Position numbers and translations under genes: made by a program. Below, in pieces: positions 31,038 through 39,599 of a stretch of DNA of 64,000 nt; the stretch's first letter is position 1, and the number at the start of each line of letters is the position of its first letter. Origin of the DNA: Pycnopodia helianthoides (Eukaryota; Echinodermata; Asteroidea; Forcipulatida; Asteriidae); assembly GCA_032158295.1 (NCBI GenBank), contig CM063246.1, forward strand, positions 1,397,371 to 1,461,370, written 5' to 3'. The notes below the pieces were generated by a model. It made no database searches, was not told the DNA's origin, and worked only from the letters and a program-made list of their open reading frames with translations.

Positions 31038-31694
31038 ATGTCTACCAAATTGAGTAAATCCTTCAAGCGACGCTCCAAAACAAGCCCTCAACCTCTTCCG
31101 AGCCAAGACCCACCATCTCCTGCATCCTCCAGTTCCAGCAACTTCCAGTGCGGACAACTGCCCCTGATAGAGCGCCTAGAGGACTCTCTAATTACATCTT
31201 TCGAGGTCAGGGAGGAATTCGCAAACGAAACCCCTGTCCCTCGTATCAGGCTATCAGAAACTGACTTCAACAAAGTGAAACTTTTGGCGGAACCAGTCAA
31301 CAGACTATCGGCCGCCAAAAGCCACATCACTAACCAACTTGGAGTCTACAGCCAAGCCGACACAGCCAACAAACCTCCGGTATATTTGAAAACAACGGCG
31401 AAGCCACCACACCCACACCGAGGCCTAACTTTTCAGCCCTCTTTTACGGAGAACTGGAATAGACTAACGTCAAAAGCCTCGCTGCTCTTGGTACAACTGG
31501 CATTGGAAGAATACAAGTTTCAAGAGAAGGAGATTGAGCAGAAGTTGGGTACATCAAGGAAGGAGGCAAGAACCAAGCTTGTAGCAGACTTCAAAGGAGC
31601 GAACCTGAGAACAGCAACCCAACTCTTCGGGTACTTCACCAGACCAAGACAACCGGCAAGCAAGGGCTCGAAGAGAAAACGGGAGCAAACGTAA
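31038..31694 (+). CDS. ORF1 copy f: intact transposon-associated protein of unknown function
   Basis: The only uninterrupted copy: 218 aa from MSTKLSKSFKRRSK, the start used by sister copies b and e (the frame is open to 30996). Visible parts: a basic N-terminus; a Pro/Ser linker (residues about 15-40); a conserved block LIERLEDSLITSFEVREEF; LSETDFNKVKLLAEPVNR; YLKTTAKPPHPHRGLTFQPS; a charged helical stretch ALEEYKFQEKEIEQKLG; ATQLFGYFTRPRQP; and a basic end KGSKRKREQT. No Cys/His zinc motif, signal peptide or membrane segment is visible. I do not recognise the family. It is embedded among PLE fragments and is followed by a histone-type hairpin 22 nt after the stop. Possibly a nucleic-acid-binding ORF1 of a PLE; this is inference. 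Confidence 0.75.
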   Translation: MSTKLSKSFKRRSKTSPQPLPSQDPPSPASSSSSNFQCGQLPLIERLEDSLITSFEVREEFANETPVPRIRLSETDFNKVKLLAEPVNRLSAAKSHITNQLGVYSQADTANKPPVYLKTTAKPPHPHRGLTFQPSFTENWNRLTSKASLLLVQLALEEYKFQEKEIEQKLGTSRKEARTKLVADFKGANLRTATQLFGYFTRPRQPASKGSKRKREQT

Positions 31695-31716
31695 CTTGCT
31701 TACTTTCAAACAAACC

Positions 31717-31732
31717 GGTCCTTTTCAGGACC
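31717..31732 (+). terminator. Histone-type 3' stem-loop of the intact ORF1
   Basis: GGTCCTTTTCAGGACC with ACCCC and, 8-9 nt later, CAAAGAGAGATAA. Stem, loop, flanks and downstream purine block all match the histone mRNA 3' end pattern. Confidence 0.85.
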
Positions 31733-31899
31733 ACCCCATCTTCCAAAGAGAGATAATAAATAATTAAATAATAATAATATAATACGGCAAATCCAAGTAT
31801 ATATTATTACTGAACAAAATATTGGTATAACTCTTCTTTCATAAGTATGACGAAAGTTTGATAACTGAGCAAACAGCTCCCAAAGAAAAGCCAATAACT

Positions 31900-32395
31900 T
31901 TTCACACACATGCTCCGAATCTAAACGGTTCAAAAAGAATAATATTCTAAAACAACTGGCAGAAGAAAGTGAACATTTCATAACCAACCTATCCAGGGCA
32001 AACCTTTCCACATTTGAGATGGTTGCCTTAGGAAAAGGTCTCAACTTTGTTCCCACTCCTGCTAAACCCACCCGTAAAAAACTTCTGAGTGATTTCAATA
32101 TCTTCCAAAGACGAAGGAGAATTGCTTTTCTAATGCACAACAAACCTACCACGGCTCTACCTTTCAAACCACTCTAAAAATGGCATCCAAATTCAACACA
32201 ATGTGCAAATTATTTGGAAGCCACAAAATACCATTTTGCTCATATTCGATTGCGCAACCAGCTCAGAAATATGACCAGACAAGAAATATCGGCCATAACC
32301 AAAAAAAAACAACAATCCAGACATCGTAAATAAACATTACGACAAAGGAAGAGGCATTTGCATAATGAACCGCACTGATTACCTAGAAGTTGGCT
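31900..32395 (+). mobile_element. PLE N-terminal fragment reaching RT motif start
   Basis: Same N-terminal blocks as at 29480. It also extends to DKGRGICIMNRTDYLEVGY (about 32341-32395), the first conserved block of PLE reverse transcriptases. It ends where the GGGCGATCA repeat element begins. Confidence 0.65.
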
Positions 32396-32419
32396 ACCCC
32401 AAGACGCATGCCTACACCT

Positions 32420-32710
32420 GAGACCCCGTTCCCACTGGACCCCGCATTGATCGCGCAATTAGAGAAAAGGGCGATCAGACCCCGCAATTTCTCGAAAAGG
32501 GCGATCAAAGGGCGATCAAGCGTAAGTGGGAACGCGGGGGCGATCAGGATCAGACCCCGCAAATTTGATCCACCTCGGGAGTAGGATTAAAGCGGGATCT
32601 GATCGCCCTCTTGGATTAATGGGCGATCAAAAGTATAGTGGGAACGCAAAGGGCGATCAGACCCCGCAATTTGAGGGCGAACATCCGGTCCGGTAGGCCC
32701 GAATGGCGCG
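32420..32710. repeat. GGGCGATCA repeat cluster / foldback
   Basis: GGGCGATCA occurs about seven times in direct orientation, plus TGATCGCCC inverted. GGGCGATCAGACCCCGCAA recurs with small changes, and GTTCCCACT at the left answers AGTGGGAACG at the right (twice). It looks like a small foldback element built from a 9-22 bp motif; no protein. Confidence 0.65.
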
Positions 32711-32999
32711 AACACGGTGTTCTTTTTTCTTCTATTCCCAGCACGCACCACGCATTTGGTGACATAAAAGAATTGCAAGTAAAGTATAAAGCAGTATTGA
32801 CATCACGTGACGATACCAACTACACGTTCTGTACAACGCATCCACACTAAACCCAAACCCACGCCAATTTTTGGATGCATTGTACGTCTTTAAAGATGGC
32901 AGCGCCCAGCAATAAACGTCCCATAAATTCGTCCAAAAAAACCCCCAAAAGATGAGAAGCGTGGCAGCTATGGTCGGACGAGGAGCTGGAACTTTTTAG

Positions 33000-33320
33000 A
33001 CATCTGGGCCAGACAAGAAATTCCAAACAAACTGGACGGCACCGTTTGCCAGTTGCTAATGCCCATGCATTGTGCACAGGTAAAGGATCCTGCCTGCATA
33101 TCTGCTGGGACCAGCGCAGCATGCCAACTCACTTTGCAGAGGTGCATGCAGGCACAATGTATCAAATTCTTTCCTTGTTCCCAGGTTTTAAGCGAGCTGC
33201 AAGCGGAGGCATAAATCGTACATCAGTGATTGAGGTCTTCTTTTGCAGGCAACCGGAGGGACTGGATGACAGAATGGTGCAGTGTCAGCAGTGCAAGGAG
33301 TGGTATCATGAAATCTGTCA
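33000..33320 (+). pseudogene. Ulp1-like protease tail and PHD finger, copy 1
   Basis: VANAHALCTGKGSCLHICWD and THFAEVHAG are the segment after the catalytic Cys of transposon-borne Ulp1 (C48) proteases. After a CTTTTGCAG acceptor comes QPEGLDDRMVQCQQCKEWYH then EICHTL, with the Cys-x2-Cys and His-x2-Cys spacing of a PHD finger. The catalytic half is missing. Its 3' side joins an ORF1 C-terminus out of frame. Confidence 0.65.
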
Positions 33321-33505
33321 CACTTTACAAGTTTCAAGAGAAGGAGATAGAGCAGAAGTTGGGTTCAGCAAGGAAGGAGGCAAGAATCAAGCCTGTAGCG
33401 GATTTTGAAGAGACGAACCTAAGAACGGCCACCCAACTCTTTGGCTACCTCACAAGGCCCAGACAACCAAGCAAGGGCATGAAGAGAAAACGGGAACAAA
33501 CGTAA
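33321..33505 (+). pseudogene. ORF1 copy g, C-terminal fragment
   Basis: YKFQEKEIEQKLGSARKEAR, ATQLFGYLTRPRQPS and KRKREQT-stop, identical in pattern to the end of the intact ORF1. It starts directly at the PHD fragment junction. Confidence 0.8.
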
Positions 33506-33523
33506 CTCGTTTACAAACAAACC

Positions 33524-33539
33524 GGTCCTTTTCAAGACC
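33524..33539 (+). terminator. Degenerate histone-type stem-loop
   Basis: GGTCCTTTTCAAGACC, one mismatched stem pair, ACCCC following, CAAAGAGAG downstream. Confidence 0.6.
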
Positions 33540-34289
33540 ACCCCAACTTCCAAAGAGAGTTATACTATACTTGCTTTTGTTGAGTAAATAAATAAACAAA
33601 TAATAATGTAATACGGCAACTGTAAGTATATATTATTATTGAACAATATATAGTATAACTCTTTTTACATAACTATGACTTAAACGAAAACGAGCACACA
33701 GCTCCTAAAGAAAAGCCAATAACTTTTCTCACACATGCTCCAAATCTAATCTAAATCTAAATCTAAAAGAATAATATTCTTAAACAACTGGCAGAAGAAA
33801 GCGAATCGTCACACATTTTCAAAATAAGCCATTAACGGGCCTGGATGAAATGCCACAACTGTGTGTTAGATTGATAGAGTAACCATTTATTGTGGTTAGA
33901 AATTCACGTCAAATTAGCGGAAATGAGGTCTTACTCCGCGAAATGAGATTTTTCAGAACGCTGTTTTTAACGAAAAACGTCGTATACGCGCGGGAAAAAT
34001 GGCTTGACTTAAAATAGTCAATGTGATGCAGCACATCATCAGTGGAGCTAGTCTACTGAAGCGGTCAACGTTTGTGACTAGATAACTTTTGGATTGCATG
34101 TGCATTGATTCTCCATCTCCAGCAAGGTAAGAATGTTAACTGTTGATAGTGTTTGCATAGACAATGAAGGTTAGGTTGATTTGATGATGAGCATTTCAAT
34201 AAATGTACAACTATTGAGTTAAGCAAAACAAGTTTGCCAACGTACACTTCACGCAAAGCTAAACAAAATATATAAAAATACTCCGTATG

Positions 34290-34740
34290 GGAAATCTGCC
34301 AGAGTTGATTTTCCAAGCCTATACACTTTCAAGGATATTAAAACAGTGGAGGAATTAAGAAAAGAAGCGGAGGAACGTGATGTTTCCCCAACTCAGTTAC
34401 TTGGATTTCTCATGCACAAAGTGAATTACGTCAACAATAGAAAAATAGCTGATGTGGAAATGAGGCTGTTTACTGCATCATCGATAGTTCATGAGATATC
34501 AGAAGACAAAGGCCTTTACTTCCTTTCAACATATTATTTAGGGAAGACAGGTTATACCCATCAAGGTCGCACAAGAGAAGGACAAAAAGAAAAGGGAAAA
34601 AATGTAAAGGTGTTCCAGCTGGTAGAGGGCATGATTGTGCTGAAGAGGAACTACAACAAAATTGGTCGCAAGGGCAGCAAGTTGGAACCAAATTGGATTG
34701 GACCATACAGGCTAGACTCCTATCTACATGTATATATGTT
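34290..34740 (+). pseudogene. Ginger- or gypsy-like integrase C-terminal fragment
   Basis: An acceptor-like ATTAAAACAG at 34348 opens a frame ELRKEAEERDVSPTQLLGFL, which later has VKVFQLVEGMIVLKRNYNKI, then RKGSKLEPNWIGPYRL. The 'RKG.KL.P.W.GPY' pattern is the GPY/F module at the C-terminus of Metaviridae and Ginger integrases. The catalytic core is absent. With the neighbouring Ulp1 and PHD parts, a Ginger-type DNA transposon is the better guess. Confidence 0.6.
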
Positions 34741-34819
34741 TGTAATTGTTTTCTTGTACAAATCACTATTGAAAAATCTCCACTCTCGCAGCCATCTTGA
34801 CACACATTAAATCCGTGCT

Positions 34820-35065
34820 CGTTGAAAATGACCACGCTGTGGAATTCTGAGAGATTGCTGGAGACAGTTCCCACGGCGGATTCTACAATTGCATTCTGCA
34901 AAGAACGTGGACTGATTTCCGACGCCCCCAATTGTCGGTACTGCCGTCACCCGTTGTCCTTGGCTGTGAAAGCGGTTTCCGGCTAGCTGTGTACTTGTGG
35001 CGCCACCAAAATGCATCCACGGATCATTTTGAGCAAATTCTCAGTGACATCTTGCTGTTGTATAA
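34820..35065 (+). pseudogene. ISXO2/Merlin-type transposase, copy 4 (ends only)
   Basis: Holds the N-terminal zinc-ribbon part lost elsewhere, ERLLETVPTADSTIAFCKER then GLISDAPNCRYCRHPLSLAV, with Cys pairs. It jumps directly to the 3' end (GCTAGCTGTGTACTTGTGG). Internal deletion of the whole DDE core. Confidence 0.75.
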
Positions 35066-35227
35066 ACCACCTAAACGTTTTTGAACCCGGGCCGTCCCCT
35101 ACAACCCCCTCTGAAAACTTCCATAAAGGCTCTGATTCCATCAGAAAGCCACACAATAAATCAAAAGATAGAATAATTAATAACAAACAACTATTGCCAT
35201 TTATTGAATGAGGCCTAATTAATCATA

Positions 35228-35486
35228 TAAAAAAATGTGTGTACAATTCATCTCTAACCTATCCAAAACCACCCTTTCCACAATTGAGAAAGTGGCTTTA
35301 GGAAAAGGTCTAAATTTTGTTCCAACTCCCGCCAAACCTAACCGTAAGAAATTATTGAGTGATTTTAACATCTTCCAAAGAAGAATGAGAATTGCGTTCC
35401 TTTGCACAAGAAAGCTGCCAAAGAGCAACCTTTCAGACCACCCTCTCAATGGCAACCAAGTTCTACCCAATGTGCAACGCTCCAAA
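35228..35486 (+). mobile_element. PLE N-terminal fragment
   Basis: FISNLSKTTLSTIEKVALGK, GLNFVPTPAKPNRKKLLSDF and NIFQRRMRIAF in one open frame: the best-preserved PLE N-terminal block in the window. Confidence 0.7.
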
Positions 35487-36040
35487 ATGAGTTTAAAGTT
35501 CAAGAAACGCAGTCACGTAAAAACCTAAGTCCAAAACCTTCAACCTCAAGAGCTGTTTCACCCACCCTGTCGGACTTGTCGGACAAACCATGCGGATAGA
35601 TACCTCTTATCAATCAACTTGAGGACTCGCTGATAACATCATTGGAGGTTCGGTGGAGGAGTTCGCCAACGAGACACCAACAGCACACGTCCGTCTGATC
35701 GAATCCGATTTCAAATTGGTGAAATACTTGGCCGAGCCAGTTACAAAGTTAACGGCTGCTAAAGATCACATCACCCACCAGAATCTCGAATCTTTCAAGA
35801 GCAATCTCGTCTAAACCAACCTCCACCTTTCCTGAAGAGTTCAGTCAAGCCGCCTCACCCACACCGAGAGTTCAGCTTCAGCTCGGACTTCACAGCCGAC
35901 TGGAGCAGACTCAACAACAAGGCAGCACTGATCTTCGCCAAACTCAGCCTAGCAGAATACCGCTGCATTGGAACCGACATCGAAATCAAGCTAGAGGCAG
36001 CCAAGAAAGAAGAAAGGACTAAACGCGAGGCTCATTTCTC
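35487..36040 (+). pseudogene. ORF1 type B, nearly full length but broken
   Basis: ATG at 35487 opens MSLKFKKRSHVKT-stop. Other frames continue SPKPSTSRAVSPTLSDLSDK, LINQLEDSLITS, FANETPTAHVRLIESDFKLV, KYLAEPVTKLTAAK, and KPPHPHREFSFSSDFTADWS through KLEAAKKEERTK. The order matches ORF1 throughout, so this is a second, diverged subfamily. It leads directly into a PLE RT. Confidence 0.7.
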
Positions 36041-36830
36041 TTACCCATATGACAAAGGGAGAAGCATTTGCATATTAAACCGCATTGACTACCTACAAGT
36101 AGGTTACCGCCATCTTGAATCTGAGCACTATGTAGAGCTGGACCAAGATATTACACCACAAACCATAACAATGGTTCCTAACCTACTCATTGACATCTCA
36201 TATGATCTCATTCGAAACAAACACATAAGCAAATCAACTCTGGCCTATCTCGAACCCACTCTCCCAACAGTGTGACTGTCCAACATGTATTTTCTCCCAA
36301 AGATACAAAAGACACCACCAGAGGGAACTCCATTTGTAGGGCAACCCATCATTAGCGGGTGCTCAAGCCCCACGGGCAAAATATCAGAATTCGTGGACTA
36401 TTTTATCCTTCCAATAGTAGACCGCACAACCCCCGTACGTACGCGACACAGCGGACATACTGTGCAAATTGGAAAACTCAAAATTCCCACAGACATTCCT
36501 GAATACGAGTATACATGTAATGTAGATGTTGTTTCTATGTACACAAATGTCCATCAAAATGAAGCAATCAACAGCGTTTGCAATGCTCTCAACCGCAACC
36601 TCCATCCATACCCATCACAAACCACCTCCGAATACTTAAAGCAAACTCTTGGAACTGATATTAGGAAGAAACTGCTTCCAATTCGGTGACAATACTTTTT
36701 GCAAAAAATTGGATGCGCCATGGGCTCAACTGCAAGCCCAGAAATATGTGATATCACACTACATGATCTGGAAAAAATGAATCCTCCAACAAGCTCACTC
36801 TCAATAATTTTCATGAGAGTATTATTCTAA
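36041..36830 (+). pseudogene. Penelope-like reverse transcriptase fragment
   Basis: Shows the PLE RT order: YDKGRSICILNRIDYLQVGY, a stop at about 36274, then MYFLPKIQKTPPEGTPFVGQ, PIISGCSSPTGKISEFVDYF, CNVDVVSMYTNVHQNEAI (first catalytic Asp block), and after another stop LQKIGCAMGSTASPEICDIT. The YxDD block is not seen before the sequence changes at about 36835. Non-functional. Confidence 0.85.
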
Positions 36831-36859
36831 TTTAAAAAACTTAAAAGAGGCCTAATTAA

Positions 36860-37010
36860 ATATTACAAAAAATGTGTGTGCAGGATCTGCAAAATCAACA
36901 CCAACAAGGTTATCACCCTCAAGACGGTAGACGGCCAAACTGAGTTGAAAAGTAAGGTTCATTATGAACACCTTAAGCCGTACATAACAGTCGACTCCGA
37001 GACGGAATGA
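36860..37010 (+). pseudogene. Integrase tail fragment (LKPY)
   Basis: VITLKTVDGQTELKSKVHYE followed by HLKPYITVDSETE-stop. 'LKPY' after a short beta-rich segment is the usual end of the chromatin-proximal integrase tail (compare GPYRL at 34700). It belongs with the Ulp1/PHD module downstream. Confidence 0.55.
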
Positions 37011-37065
37011 TAATGGTAAGTAAAAATTTTTTAGTAATGCAGCTTGTGAGCACATATGGGGGTTC

Positions 37066-37261
37066 GCTCGGCCCCAGGCGGCCTATCCAGGAGCGCTGGG
37101 ATGGGCTAATCAGATTCTTGTTCAGGAAGTACGTCATACATGCAGTGCTTGCAGTGTGAGTGTGATGCATGATGGGACTGAGCATGGGACTGACGTTAAC
37201 GATACGTTTGCCCATCCCAGCGCCTTTGGTTTTAAGGCAAGGCGCTGGGGACGAGCGAAAT
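37066..37261. mobile_element. Foldback element (TTCGCTC ends), second copy
   Basis: Reverse-oriented relative of 10826-11039; TTCGCTCGGCCCCAGG at the left, GGGGACGAGCGAA at the right. Confidence 0.65.
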
Positions 37262-37398
37262 ATGGGGAAAAAACACTTGTTATATAACACAACAATCTAA
37301 GCAAAGGTAAGTTTGAAATTAAGATGTCAAAGCACAGAAAGTTTATTGGTGTTCGATTAATAGAAATTGTATTTGTATTGACTTCCATTATCCTCCAC

Positions 37399-38215
37399 AG
37401 CAGGGGTTTACCCAACAACACAGTGCGAGGGAGGTATCAGTGATGATGACGTTGACGTCTGTGTTGGAGTCAAGATCGGTAAGAGGATCATCTTCATGTT
37501 TTGGGGAAAGGAGTGGTCTTAATTACTATCAAGGAATATCTTAATGTTATTACAGTTTAAATTTTTCTGTTTTGTTTCTAATTTATGTCCAGAGAAGAGA
37601 ACAGCCCCCCACGGCTTGATTCCTCAGCCAGCCAAGCGCATCAAAGAAGGCCCCGAAGGATGCCAGCACAGAGGACGCCACTTCTGGATCTTGGTTCAGT
37701 GATAAACACATTGATTTTGCCCAATCTTGTCGATCTAAGTCAGTTCTCAGCCATTCAGGGCTTTCAGAGTGCAGTGACCCTTCATGCAGGTAGTGCCGGA
37801 GGTTAATGTGTTAACCAATGATGGCACATTCATTCAAATTCTTAATATCAATTATTCCCACTGGGTCACTCTGTCCAACATAGGAGCAGATGCACCAAAC
37901 AAAGTATAAGAGTATACGATAGCTTAGGAGTTTCCTTGCCTGCTGCTCTGAAGAGGACTATTGCTGCCTTTGCTTTTCACCAAAGACAGGTTCTTTGAAG
38001 TGGAGCATGTGAAAATCCAAAAGCAGGTTGGTGGAAATGACTGTGGGGCCTGTTTGCCATTGCTAATGCCCATGATGCATTGTGTACGTAGGTAAAAGAT
38101 CCCGCCTGCATATCTGCTGGGAACCAGCGCAGCATGGGAACTCACTTTGCAGAGTGCATGCAGGCACAATGTATCACTGTGTACAAAAATCCCGTTAGAC
38201 ATGCTGCAAGCGGAG
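37399..38215 (+). pseudogene. Ulp1-like cysteine protease module (transposon-borne, frameshifted)
   Basis: Exon-like pieces with splice signals (TCCTCCACAG at 37399, GTAAGA near 37480, TTATGTCCAG at 37591, CATGCAGGT near 37790). The protease part has SHWVTLSNIG (His), after a frameshift VYDSLGVSLP (Asp), then QKQVGGNDCGACLP (Gln and Cys), the C48 catalytic order. The frameshift is near 37909. Such proteases ride on Ginger- and other transposons. Inactive as read. Confidence 0.65.
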
Positions 38216-38236
38216 GCATAAATCGTACATCAGTGG

Positions 38237-38637
38237 TTAAAGACACTGGACACCTTTGGTAATAGTCAAAGACCAGTCTTCTCACTTGGTGTGTCTCAAC
38301 ATATGCACAAAATAACAAACCTGTGAAAATTTGAACTCATTTGGTCATCGAAGTTGCGAGATATAATGGAAGAAAAACACCCTTGTCCATGTTGTCACAC
38401 GAAGTTGTGTGCTTTCAGATGCTTGATTTCGATTTCGAGACCTCACGCTTGAGGTCTCAAAATCAATTCAAATATTTTACTGAGAAATTACTTCTTTCTC
38501 AAAAACTACGTTACTTCAGAGGGAGCCGTTTCTCACAATGTTTTATACTATTAACAGCTCTCCATTGTTTGTTACCAAGTAAGTTTTTATGCTAACAATT
38601 ATTTCGAGTAATTACCAATAGTGTCCAGTGCCTTTAA
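38237..38637. mobile_element. piggyBac-type MITE (TTAA-flanked)
   Basis: TTAAAGACACTGGACACC at the left, GGTGT-like AGTGTCCAGTGCCTTTAA at the right. It splits the Ulp1/PHD module between the protease and the PHD exon. Confidence 0.8.
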
Positions 38638-38649
38638 GGTCTTCTACTT

Positions 38650-38795
38650 TTGCAGGCAACCGGAAGGACTGGATGACAGAATGGTGCAGTGTCAGCAGTG
38701 CCAGGAATGGTATCATGAAACATGTCACACTTTGCCCTCTAAACTTTTCTCAAACAAGTCTGCCATTTTCTGTTGCTTAAAGTGTACTTAGGCTT
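38650..38795 (+). pseudogene. PHD finger exon, copy 2
   Basis: After CTTTTGCAG: QPEGLDDRMVQCQQCQEWYH, ETCHTLPSKLFSNKSAIFCC. Cys pairs and His-x2-Cys spacing fit a PHD finger whose first Cys pair lies in the previous exon. Confidence 0.6.
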
Positions 38796-38929
38796 TTCTC
38801 TTCTTTTTTTGGTTTCAGGTAAGCACAGCAGCTATGCAAAAGTTGGTTTGTATGTACCGTGTTCAAAGCATTCATATACGGAGAAACACTCCGCTATGCT
38901 AGAAACACAAACAAGTACATGTACATGTA

Positions 38930-39370
38930 GATGGTTTCTTACTCAAAATAAACAACTTCTCTGAAAAGCTAAATGCAAGAGGCTATAACATTTCAGAAAT
39001 AAAAAAAATCTTGGAAAAAGTATCACACAGAGTACGATCAAATCTGATTTATAAACAGAAAAAAAATGGAAACAAAACTCAATTGGTTTTCAGTACGACA
39101 TACAACCTGTACATTAACTTAAGTGACCTAAACAAATCCCTCAAACAAAACTGGTCTCTAATACGCAACCATGAATCACTCTCGGAGATCTTTCCAAACC
39201 CTCCTTTCATTGCGTACAGAAAAGACCAAAACATTAGGGAAAAGATGATAAGAGCAAAACTAAACCGGAGTCCAACCAACTCAACCTCTAACCAGCGCGC
39301 TCCACCCCCTGATGATTTGGACAAAACATTAAACATCCTAATCTCCTTACTGGAAGAACAGGTCACATAA
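38930..39370 (+). pseudogene. Penelope-like RT, thumb/C-terminal part
   Basis: A broken start (FSEKLNARGYNISEIKKILE), then an open frame with YNLYINLSDLNKSLKQNWSL and IFPNPPFIAYRKDQNIREKM and IRAKLNR. The 'IF...PP..AYR...N....I.AKL' string closes PLE reverse transcriptases. No GIY-YIG endonuclease was found behind it. It is separated from the RT core at 36041 by about 2.1 kb of other elements. Confidence 0.75.
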
Positions 39371-39599
39371 TTATGATGAAAACTCAACTCAGGACTAAAA
39401 ATCCGCATTTATTACGGATTTATATAGTTAACCTGAACCTAAGTAAAATACACAAATTTTATGTCTCTCACGAGCAGAGACCTACGGATTTTGTTAGAAA
39501 TAGAATCCTTCACACCCAACTGATGAGTGCCAAGAACTTAGAAGGCATGAAAACATGTTAATTGTACAGAGAGGATCTGAAAAAATATCCTTGCGGTCT

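Noticed and set aside
39373..39561. GIY-YIG endonuclease domain behind the PLE thumb
   Set aside because: I looked for the GIY and YIG motifs in all frames and did not see them.
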